Positions 10,096-20,200 of a stretch of DNA of 64,000 nt are shown piece by piece (within the stretch, counting starts at the first letter, position 1; every line of letters begins with the position of its first letter). The stretch lies in contig OZ038463.1 in the NCBI GenBank assembly GCA_964036295.1, forward strand, positions 18,153,069 through 18,217,068, read 5' to 3'. This DNA is from Plumapathes pennacea (lineage: Eukaryota > Cnidaria > Anthozoa > Antipatharia > Myriopathidae). A program made the translations under genes and the position numbers. The notes under the pieces were generated by a model. It was given only the letters and a program-made list of their open reading frames with translations, ran no database searches and had not been told where the DNA came from.

Positions 10096-10738
10096 GTGAG
10101 CTTCGATTTGACACGACGTTTATATTTCCGTGTGCATATGCACCGGCTGTCCTGTGTTGTGTGTACCACGTTAACCAATTGTCGTTCAAAAACCCAGTAC
10201 TTTGTCAATTCAGGATGCAAAAACGCCGCGGGATGTTGACAGAGTTTATGCAAATTTGGGCAAGAAAAGTCTTTAACTCGGGCAGGGAGCAGCGCTTAAA
10301 AAAAATTATGGATCCGGTGTCGAGTGGTTTAAGCGCGCAAAACCTGCAATCGCAGAGTTCCCCGTATAACCAAGGAGACAGGAATGGGATTCAAATAAAA
10401 ACAAGGTTACTACAGAAGCTTGGGTTGACACAATCAAGCCACAATGAAAAAGACACAATCGCAATAAGAAACCCTTCAACTTCCATAAAGTACTTTTTAT
10501 TCGATAAAAAACATTGAGTGAGTCTTACTTCTTTCGCTGCCAAGAAATGCCATTTCCCGCGACACTACTGCCCATAGATGTATACACGTCAGATGCGGTG
10601 GCTGTCGAACATGATAATTCAGTTCGTGATTGTACACAGTGTAAAAACGAACAGCAAGGTTTTAATTAATTCTATTTTATCACGGTTTGCTTAATCATCG
10701 TTGGACTATTTTACAGGAGGCAGTATTTAATTTATGAG

Positions 10739-11178
10739 GTGAGTCGCCGAAATGACGGTTACAGTGATCTTAGTTTTTGTTATATTTGTATTTATTCATG
10801 TAGTGGATTCGCTCAAATTTACTTAGCCAATACCGGTAGAAAGAATAAAACAATGCCAAAAAGTGACGGACGCAATTGAAAACCTTTTCATTATTTTAAT
10901 ATTTCCTTGGTAAAAGTAATGAAAAAAATATTGGTAAGAAAACAGCGTTTTCTTAAAACGAAACAATGCCTAAATCTTAAATCATGAACGAAACATATTC
11001 CGAGTCGAGAGATGAAATTTAATATGTACTTTCTGTATGATTTTAGTCGTAAACAAATCGACAACTTATTTATTGCCTTTGTTTGTGTTAGCAAGGTACA
11101 ATATGGGCAGTGTAAACTGTTAAAGCACACAAAAGGTAAAACTTCTTTTGAGTCTGTGGTGGCAAATCGGGTGCCGAC
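10739..11178. other. Intergenic, nothing recognised
   Basis: Open frames of about 113 codons on both strands overlap here and run into the MITE at 11182. Their composition is not protein-like and no splice support was seen. Confidence 0.35.
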
Positions 11179-11181
11179 TAA

Positions 11182-11554
11182 AGCCCCGTCCACACTAATC
11201 CGTATTAGTTTGAAAACGGAGTTTTTATACAAAAACGCATCGAAAGTTTTTCGTCCACACTATCGTTTTCTAATCGGTTTCGCTGTCCACACTAATACGC
11301 TGGACCGACCGAAAGCGCTAAATGCCCGGATTAAGCATGTGCAGATTTCTTGACAGAAGTCACGCGTTTTCGAAAAGCTCTTGCTGTCCACATTACAACA
11401 TGAAACTGGAGTTTTCGAAAATATCCATTCTGGAGAGTGTTTTCGAAAATATCCATTTCCGGTCACTGAAAACGCGTCTTAGTGTGGACGGGAGGCCAAA
11501 ACGGATAAAAAAATATCTGTTTTCAAACAAAAACGGATCAGTGTGGACGGGGCT
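11182..11554. mobile_element. Harbinger-type MITE
   Basis: It is bounded by AGCCCCGTCCACACT at the left and its inverse AGTGTGGACGGGGCT at the right, with TAA directly repeated at 11179-11181 and 11555-11557. The 3-bp TAA duplication and the GGCCC-GTCCACACT style of terminus are those of PIF/Harbinger elements. The word GTCCACACT (or its inverse) recurs inside at about 11252, 11287, 11387 and 11481, probable transposase-binding repeats. It is non-coding, 373 bp. Confidence 0.8.
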
Positions 11555-11557
11555 TAA

Positions 11558-11757
11558 CCCTTCCACTCCCAAGAGTGATCAACTTCGATTTTCTCCTTCA
11601 TTTCCTCACCAGAAATATATCATATAGTAAGGAGGACTTGGCTTTTAATATCTTGCTCAGATAAAAGCTGATTAAACTATCAATTCTCACTGACATCACT
11701 CTTACATTTTCCTCTACAAAGGTTGGGAGAATCTGAATTTTGAACTTGGGAGTGAAA
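11558..11757. mobile_element. MITE of the CCCTTTCACTCCCAAG family, copy 1
   Basis: The left end CCCTTCCACTCCCAAG and the right end CTTGGGAGTGAAA are inverted copies about 200 bp apart. The same ends occur at 37340-37552, where a duplication is visible. This copy lies end to end with the Harbinger MITE. Confidence 0.65.
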
Positions 11758-12162
11758 TTTAGATATTCAGTGTATAGTTCAAATAAGTGCTGAGAGCCAA
11801 CAAGCGATGCAGTTTTAGGACGTTAGAGAACAAATTGAATTTCTGTCAAAGGAAGGAAGTTCAAGAAGTGGACGAGTGTGCATTTTCTTGAACTATATGC
11901 ATTGTGAGGCTAACACTAAATTGTCCCGGATTTCATTATATGGACTCCCGACAATCATTCACCATTGCAATTTTAATCCTTTTATCTTAAATGTAAGTTG
12001 ACCCGAGTGCATTGGTTGAAAAGGCTCAAGTCGAAATTGAAGAATACATCTCTGCCCAAAGCAGTAATAACAACAAGTAAAACCAGAAATGATTAATAAC
12101 TCAAATCATGTCACGGCTGTGTAAAAGAAGATGTGAAACAAAGAAACTACCATCATAAAACT

Positions 12163-12440
12163 TGGTTTCCATATGATCGCACGATCACTACATTTTGCGC
12201 CAGCGATCGCGAGTGATCATATAGGAACATTTTTCCGCGATCGCGATGGCAGAGATAAAATGCTCTATCTGTGCAATCACGTGCGATCATGTGCGATTAC
12301 GTGCGATCGCTTGCAATTATCTCGAAAAATATCCCATAGTACAATGTATCATGGCAACGCTGGAGGCTCCGCTGGCTAATAAGTGTATGGTTGTTCAGAC
12401 TGAATAATGTGCGAACTTGCCAGCGATCATATGGATACAG
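12163..12440. mobile_element. MITE with GTTTCCATATGATCGC ends
   Basis: The left terminus GGTTTCCATATGATCGC faces the inverted right copy GCGATCATATGGATAC. The interior is packed with GCGATC/GATCGC words in both orientations (12201-12318), giving a strongly self-complementary strand. It has no coding capacity. The target duplication is not clear. Confidence 0.6.
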
Positions 12441-12444
12441 ATGC

Positions 12445-15400
12445 TAGCGATTCACGGCGATCACGTGGTAATTTCAGCGATTGTGAGCAACACATTACTT
12501 ACTGTGCGGCCATAACAGAACCAAACACTCACCGGCTATCCATACTGTGACACGCTTACAACTTGAATGAGTTCTGGTCTTGCAGTACTGAACATTCAGC
12601 TGACAAGTTGGACTGCAGGGTCCGTTTTAATTCTGTTGGTAGAGCCTGCCGCTTCAGGAGAGGTTTCTGCGACAGCAATTTTTGAGCCATTGAACTCGTT
12701 CTAGAGACTGAGTGTTTCACGTGCTTGGTAAACATATAATGTCATTGGTTGATATACGTTTTCCTGATATATCTGCAAAATATCTGGGTACAATCATCTA
12801 ATTATTTTGCCGTTTTGGTCTGAAATAGGGTATCCCCCTGTGTTTTTTTGGCCTAGGATAGGGTATAAATAAATTTTAATAGAAATGTGTCGCCGCGGAC
12901 ACTGCACGGCAAATGGAAGAAAGTACGGGGGGGGGGGGGATCGTTGCAAAAGAAAAAGGATCTCTAAAATAGGTCTGAAATAGGGTATACGTTTTTGTGC
13001 TCACAACACTTTGTGTTCCTCCCCGGCACAATTATGATGAGTACCCCCCCAGGGGGAAGACGGTCAACTATTGACGCACGTACATACTGCTTTGTCTCAT
13101 TCCTGAACGGAGAAATGTGCATAACAAGCATTACAACTGAAGGCGTTGTTTGAAATAACTGAATGGATGAGGCATGATACAAACTGTGCAGCTTAAAAGG
13201 TTGGTCCGACAAAGTATTAGAACACAAGCAAAACATCTCGTAATGATATACATTAGAAAGCTGATCCCTGTAAAAGTCTATCCGCCTGTATTACGCTCAG
13301 GCCTCACTACGTATGACGTCATACAGAATGAAATTTGAAATGGTGGCTTGCTTGATTGACATTATGGACATTACGACTTTTATGCCGAGCACAGTTCTTT
13401 TCGAAGTCGTATGAGTTTGGAAAGAGAAGATGAGCTGTCAGATTTTTGTATGTTCGTCTATTATGGCCGGATGTTAAAAAAAGAAACAAACAAACAAACA
13501 AAAACAAAAACAGAAAACAAAAGAAGATTTTTATGTCGATTCATCGCCGAGTTGTGCAATCGTGTAGTGACGGGATGACGCAATTTTGTGTCGAAGTTGG
13601 CACACTTTACTTGACTATGCAGTATGTTCATTATGCTCTTGGATGCGGATTTGTTTTTCCAAAAAGGAAAAGAAAAGAAGATTTGATTGCAAAAGAAGCA
13701 GTGAAAGTTAAAAAAGAAAAACCGGGTATTTAACCCGGCCCCATGACAACACATGGTGGGTCGGGGGAAAGTTGCCCGGCCCCCAGGCCAGATCGAGGAG
13801 CAACTCGCCAACACCCGCGAAACTTCCAGATCGAACGGGGAGAGATAATTCGGCCCCCAAGCCGTAGTGAATTATCCCTTGCCCGGAAGAATGCGATAAT
13901 GGTGTCAGCCGACTTATTAGTCATATGTATCCAATCAGCTATATAGCCTTTGAGACACCAGGCCCTTCATCCATGTGGGATGTACCTTTGTATCGTGGCT
14001 CCTTTCATTACGAATAATTGCAACGGCCGCTCATAATAACTCTGCTTTAGCTCCTTTCACATCCCAGAATCATTTAATATCCGACTTTTGCACTCAGAGT
14101 TTACATATAATGCGTCAACAGGCTTGCAAGTTATAATGGCAGCGCGCATGCGCTTCTGGTTTTTGTTTTCGATTGTGATGGTGACGTATTTAAATAAAGT
14201 CGGTTTTTCACAAGATCACTGTTTTAACTGATAGGATAGAGCTTTATCGTACTTTCAATGAGTGAACAATGAGTGAAATTGTGTGGATTAACACAATATT
14301 CTTGCATTTATCACCCCAAGTGTTGTTCGTTTACGATTCTCGCTAATGTTGTGGCAGGCCGGTCCAGGAAACGTAACCAAGACATAAAACAAGCAATCAA
14401 ATCTGTTAACATTACCGATTATCGCAACATTATCGCATTGTATCATGTTTTTACATGATCCCTGTAAAAACTGTACCAATTAACATTTGATGTGGATATT
14501 TGCAGTAAAGAGCGAAAAGCTAGTACTCGGGAGAACTCGTTTTGGACTGGCAAGCAACTTTGCTCCGACGGATGGATAACGCTCGAAAAGGCAGCAGGAT
14601 TCTTTAAATGGCGTCCAGTTTCCACACATCGACCACATGTCAGTTCATCCATATAGTAAAGAATGGCTTTGTTGGGGTGTTTTTTTAGTGGTGGCTCTTT
14701 GTTGAAATAGAAGGTATATATAAAACTGCACACATTATGTTCAAACTCAGTCCAACTCTTGTTGTTCAAATCGCCCAGAAAACAGTTTCTAAACTTATCT
14801 CCCAAAAGAGAAAACTGTTTCTTGTATTATTCCAGAGATACAGTGAGTACAAGCACATGTACAACTGTTTCCTGAAAAGGTCAATATACGATATGTCCAA
14901 TAAACAGGACAAACGTGCAGAAGTACAATCAACAATTTTATTTGTCAAATCCCAGTTGTAAAGTGCTCACAAGCTGTCAGATATCTTTCCACAGTTTTCT
15001 GTTAAAAACGCACCCAGTAGACTCAGCATTCCTGTAATTTCTCTGGACCAACTTTTTTAAACAAAATTTTACAGTCAGGAGTTGTTACTCTTCAAGGTCA
15101 GTGGTGGTTATCTGGTGCTGCAATAGGCTCTGATGGGACAAAGACAAAATCCAAACACAATTCAGTACTGTTACCTCCTGTACTGTACATTCTGCTAAAA
15201 ATGACTATGCCAAATTTGAAATAAAGTAAATAACTAAATACTGTAAAAAAAAAAAAAAAAAGTCAAAATTACCTTTTCCACTAATGATAAGCAGATGCAA
15301 AGCTCTCCTTTCGATACAAGGTCAGCTACTGTATACGTAGTTCAGTATTGATAACTTACAGTCGAACCACAATGTAAACATGTGCATACAAAATCCATTG

Positions 15401-16296
15401 CTTAGCAAAACTAAAAGGTCAATGAAATTCAATCCATGACAGGTCATGTACTTGGGGAGAGAGTTAACAGAATTTTGAGTTATGCCATCTGCCACACACT
15501 CTCGCATTTGAGAAAAGTTCACAGAATTTGATGCCAGATTCATACTGTCCATGTAGGGTCCACTTATCCCTACATGGCCACCTCTCTAAAGTGACCAGTA
15601 AACTTTGATCCCAGGAACTTTAGCACACTGCTTGGGTCAATGCTAGACCAGAAATTCATTTAACATTAGGAAGACCAGGAGGATAAACATAACATAAACT
15701 ACAACTTGCATTGCACTGTACACATATGGCTTGTTCTGAAGTGTCAGATGACTCTCGTGCTTTAATTAATGAAAATTTGGAGCAAATTTGCTCTTGTTTA
15801 GACTTAAGACAGGATTTCTGCACCATGTTATTCCAATACTAAATACTGTATGTAGACTACACACCACCAACTGGAATGAGCAGACGCATTACCAAGTCTC
15901 CTACATATCTAGTGTACAGTACAAGCTTTCCTACATAGGCACACCAAGCCCCAACATATGTGTGTTATTTCCATGAAATCTCCAGCTTCAAATAGCTACC
16001 TTACGGTTACTATGTTTGGTGATTACTTAATTTAGGGTATGTCAACTTACAGTATTAATATAAGAATTTTTACTTCAATATTTCTATTCATATGCTCTAG
16101 TGTGAACCCAGGTTACTGATTGAAAACTGCAGTGACCAAAGCTCACATAAATTAGAAACTGCTTCTGCTGTTTTTCATGTCCATGCATTCTTTTTTCTCG
16201 TTTTCTTTGCCCCACTTCTGGCTACTCAAGTCATGGCAGTGGTGACTTCCTGGGATAACCCATTCTTATGCACCTATCAATGTAAACCCCAAAGGG
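12445..16296. other. Gene-poor stretch with simple repeats
   Basis: No gene could be supported. A 16-bp word GGTCTGAAATAGGGTA occurs at 12817 and 12972, and again at 29255, always near a C or G run (G run at 12930-12941). A-rich tracts lie at 13470-13530 and 15243-15262. GC-rich palindromic words (CCCGGCCCC) lie at 13730-13870. A solo Harbinger end (CTAGTGTGAACCCAGGTTA) is at 16097-16115. Minus-strand frame 14443-14805 has a partly protein-like composition but no recognisable domain. Confidence 0.45.
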
Positions 16297-16297
16297 A

Positions 16298-16540
16298 GGG
16301 GGGGGGGGGGGGGGTGCAGGCAATAGGCCGGGATTTGACAACATGGACAATCCTGTCTGTCGGGCATTTGATTGCGAGTCGCAGCCCGAGGGTTCTTGTT
16401 GTAGAACTTTTCTGCCCCTGAGTGGGTCTTATTAGATACATTTGAATAACATTTATGTCCCCACCCTCGGGAATTTGACTGGGATTTTTACTTTTTGGTC
16501 AAATCCCCGCCCCTTGCCCGCATCCCCCCCCCCCCCCTGC
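16298..16540. mobile_element. Short element with G/C-run inverted ends
   Basis: The left side (a run of G, then GTGCAGGCAATAGGCCGGGATTTGAC) faces an inverted, diverged right side (GTCAAATCCCCGCCCC, TTGCCCGCAT, then a run of C to about 16540). The arms are about 40 bp and 240 bp apart overall. It is likely a MITE; the homopolymer runs may have grown by slippage. No target duplication was resolved. Confidence 0.5.
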
Positions 16541-16624
16541 ATTATGTTGACAAATATCATGTCTAAATACTTTAACAAGTGTTGTTAGTTTTTAAGTGTA
16601 AACGCTTTTCGGTTGTAAGTAACC

Positions 16625-16689
16625 AGCCAGCATCCATGATCCGTTGGATGCCATACAGTACAGCATTCACCGGATCGTGGATGCTGGCT
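16625..16689. ncRNA. 65-nt near-perfect hairpin, pre-miRNA-like
   Basis: The 5' arm AGCCAGCATCCATGATCCG-TTGGATGC pairs with GCATTCA-CCGGATCGTGGATGCTGGCT. Over 27 positions there are 24 Watson-Crick pairs, two G-U pairs (counting the plus strand) and one mismatch, around an 11-nt loop (CATACAGTACA). Size and pairing fit a cnidarian microRNA precursor, where miRNAs are often highly complementary. A tiny palindromic repeat is equally possible. Expression cannot be judged from sequence. Confidence 0.35.
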
Positions 16690-16824
16690 AATGTATACAT
16701 GTAGTGTACATATGTATCATCCCAAACTTTCACACACGCAAGACTAAACTTTTTGCGTGTATTAAGTGTGCAGTGCAGTTTGAGCGCTTTAAATACGTTA
16801 ACGAAATACAAAAGGATCCCTTAC

Positions 16825-17028
16825 TTTTGCTAGCAATCTTTGAGACACCAAGATACACAATTCCAAATCCTGCCAAAAGGAAGCGCAGCTCGTAAAAATA
16901 AGGCAGCGTTTTCTGCACATGATTCCTCATTCTGGCGTAGACTCTCATCATTTTGTGGCCTGAGGAAGATAATACACATTTTACAGGATGCTTGAATTAA
17001 GAGAATCGAGAAATAAGTGCTGTTTACC
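16825..17028 (-). CDS. Small membrane protein, possibly ATP synthase 6.8PL-like
   Basis: A 5'-untranslated exon ends at TTTCTCAAG|GTAAAC (17028), a 68-nt intron follows, and the coding exon starts at CCTCAG|GCCACAAAATGATG (16959). The frame from 16951 reads MMRVYARMRNHVQKTLPYF, then YELRFLLAGFGIVYLGVSKI, and ends at a donor AAAA|GTAAGG after about 42 codons. It has a basic N-terminus, the PYFYELR stretch, one hydrophobic helix and a lysine/serine tail. That is the layout of the mitochondrial 6.8-kDa proteolipid of ATP synthase, but the match is by architecture and a few residues only. The final exon was not found. The MULE end begins 56 bp upstream of the 5' exon's donor. Confidence 0.4.
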
Positions 17029-17083
17029 TTGAGAAATAAAGTTTGACTGCACAAGACCTGAAACTGCACTGCACTGCAAACAA

Positions 17084-17140
17084 GGTCAGCATTAGATCAC
17101 ATCGCTCAAAACCACCTTTTCCGAGAGGACCTGGAATCTA
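17084..17140 (+). repeat. MULE left terminal inverted repeat
   Basis: This is identical to the inverted sequence 24020-24076. Weaker similarity continues inward for about 10 bp (TTACGAA on both sides). Confidence 0.9.
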
Positions 17141-17202
17141 AAGTTACGAAACCTTCACGATGTGTTTTCGGACTCCGAACGACACTCGGCGGGAATATTA
17201 AA

Positions 17203-20200
17203 ATGGCGGGTACAATCTCTGAAGAGAGCTACTTGAATTTTAAATTGAAAATATCGGACAATGCCGGGTATGTTAATTCGCTAGAAGAGGCTGTGCAACT
17301 TATCAAGGAGTTCGAAACAAAAACAACGTCAAAGTTCTGTTGTTTCAAAGCTGACAAAGGATGCGGAGGTATTGGTAAGTCCCATCACATTATTTGACTC
17401 ATTATTGTATCTCAACATTAAATTTTCTTTAACAGTATTATCAGCCTCAGGTTCTCGTGGGAAAACAAAAGCGTTCTATGCATACCCAGGGTACTAACTG
17501 TGTGAAATGGTTATAGATCACACCGTTAAATCGCACAAGATTTTCTGGCAAGATCCCCGGGACGCGAAAGGATGCAAATTGCAATTTACTGGCGTTCCTT
17601 TCTTAATTCTTGGGACAAAGGTATATGACTGCCAACACGGCGTGGATAGGGATGTCCAGATCAAGAAAAAGACGAGGGAGAAGAAAGACCGAGAAGCGGT
17701 AATTCTCATTATATTATATCGAATATATTCAGACAAAACCTTCATAAGTAGCTGTAAAAATGTGCGTGGAAATCTTCATGTTTTGTCTTCAAGATCCGTG
17801 CTAACAGTGCAATAAGAATATTTGGTGAGTGAAAAGACAAAAAATAAAATAAAATAAAAAAAATAAAAAAATAAAATTCTGTAGTGAGATTCGATCTCAT
17901 AACCCTCGCTTCACCAACGAGCAGGTCACCTGACCGGGCTTCCAGTCGCAAGCGTAGTTGAACTGCAAGTCCTGTTTTTAATAAACGATTATTTCATTTT
18001 ACTTACAGGCTTCGGACTACGCGTTCACGAAAAGAAGATTTCAAGTACAAAATACTCGCAAGGTTGCATGTCCAGCACAAATTAAGCTGAGGGAAATAAT
18101 GTTTTTTCCGAAGTTCAAGGTAAGACTAAAAGCCGCATTCTTTAGTTTACTGTTATTTGTCATTATCTTGCCATAGGTTCCGTTTTCATTTTTTTCCATT
18201 TCCATTTTTAAGATTTCTGAAGATTCAAAGAAAAGAAGAGAGCTGGCATCTAAAAATTGAGAGCTGCACTGCAAGCGGGAGAAGACATCAAGTCAGACAG
18301 GAGTATATACATCGAGTTTCCGTCTTCAAATGACCACAAAAATCATTTTATTGGCGAGGTATGTCTGGTTATTACTTTTAAATATATAGCTAATGAACAG
18401 CATCAATATAATTTTAGACACTTTCACTCCTGACAATAACTTAATTATCTATTCATTCTCTCAGCGGAGATTTAAACGCGTAAAACCGGAGTGGAAGGCT
18501 TAAAAAGTAAAAATTATTTGGTTTTCTTCATTTGTATTTTTTTTTCTCTCTAGGCAAGCGGAATTTCACAGCCAGTGGATTCCCGTGTGATAAATCGAAG
18601 CTATGAATTGGTGGCCGAAGGAGTTAAGGAGATACAAGAAATGCGAAGGCACTTGAAGATATATGTGAAGGAAGTGTTGTTCAGAGGTGCGGAGTTACCT
18701 GCAAGTTCAAATCGACGGTTCTTCCCTAAGCTGTCTGATCTGCGCTCACACATGTATCGTGCCACTGTGAAGTACCGCTTATCAAAACTTGATCAAGCTA
18801 ACGTGGAGGCAAAGGTGGAGGAATGGCGTCAAAGCTATGGGGAGGACTCATTCTTTTTCAGGCCGCGCGTCCAGGGTGGCGCCGACAAAGAAATTGAAGG
18901 GGACAGGAAAAAGACAAGCGAGGAACAGGCTGATGAGGAGGAAGAGATCCAAATTACAACGGAGAATGGCGAACAACAAAAGAAGCTGCTGTTTGTTCAC
19001 CAAACTTCATGGCAAAGACGCCTCCTCATAAAGTATGGCAAAGACATCTGCCTGTTAGACGCCACGTACAAGACCACGAGATATGCGTTACCCCTATTTT
19101 TTGTAGCTGTCAAGACCAACGTAGACTACCAAGTGGTTGGTTCCTTCGTGATCGAGAATGAGAGCACCTCTTCCATTAAAGAGGCCCTTGGCGTTCTACA
19201 AAAGTGGTCACCTTCCTGGTCACCTTCATGCTTTATGACGGATAATTGTTTGCAAGAAATACGAGCAATCGAGCAAACTTTTCCAAGTAAGTAGATACTT
19301 TAAAATATACTAATATTTGCCGAGTGCGTGGTAGGGAAGTTATGGGACGTTTTTTCCCCCTCACTTTCGTGCGGAGGCTATGGAGAAAACGGGGCTCCAT
19401 AACTTTCCGTACGGACAAAGGTCGAGATTAATAAGATATTTTCCCGGTGATCACAAAATATCGTGATACCATTGTTTGTTACTATCGTCCGCACTGACAA
19501 GTCACGATATTTTGTTCAACTCCTGACAGGATCCTGACTAACAATTTAATTGGAAACATTATTCCATATTTTCAGAGTGCATGGTATTCCTCTGCGATTT
19601 CCATCGGGAGCAAGCCTGGGAGCGGTGGGTTGCTAAGAATTCACATGGTGTGACCTCCCACAAACAGGAGCTCCTGCAGAAGATGAGAAGGGTGGCGCAG
19701 GCGTCTTCTGTGGGCGAATACAATCGTTCCGTAAGTGAATTAAAGGAGTGGGACTTATGGCGAACCAACCGTTGCTTGCGAGTTTGGTTCGAGGAGACAT
19801 GGCTTCAGGAATGCGAGGTTAGAAGCAAACTTTACTATATGATTGTTCTAATACAGAAAAGGAATGTGTCCAAAATTACTCTTCAAACGAACCCTTGAGA
19901 TCTATCTATTCGTTACACGGGTTTTATTTTTAACTAATGCAGGGTTTTTTTATTTACACGAACAGCGCTGGGTGTGGGCGTTTTGGAAAAACCGTTTGCC
20001 AATCGCGGTTTACACCAACAACGGCGTGGAAAGACAAAATCAAGATTTCAAGTACAACTTCCTCGCGAGCCACAGAGACAAGACACTCAGTGGGATGTTG
20101 TCCATTCTAATAACGGAATTTATCCCAGACAAATATTCCAGGTACTGTTTTAAAACTCTATCATACAATGGGAATTTAAAAATAATTTAATATACATATG

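Noticed and set aside
10035..10517. 160-codon plus-strand frame
   Set aside because: No recognisable protein character; it overlaps a better-supported short exon with a GTGAGC donor in another frame.
17436..17516. Apparent in-frame stop at the beginning of MULE exon 2
   Set aside because: The TAA belongs to a TACTAAC branch site; the acceptor at 17511-17516 gives exon 2 the right phase and no stop.
17832..17950. A functional tRNA gene
   Set aside because: Only T-arm and partial anticodon arm form; no acceptor stem, and an A/T tail marks a SINE-like copy.
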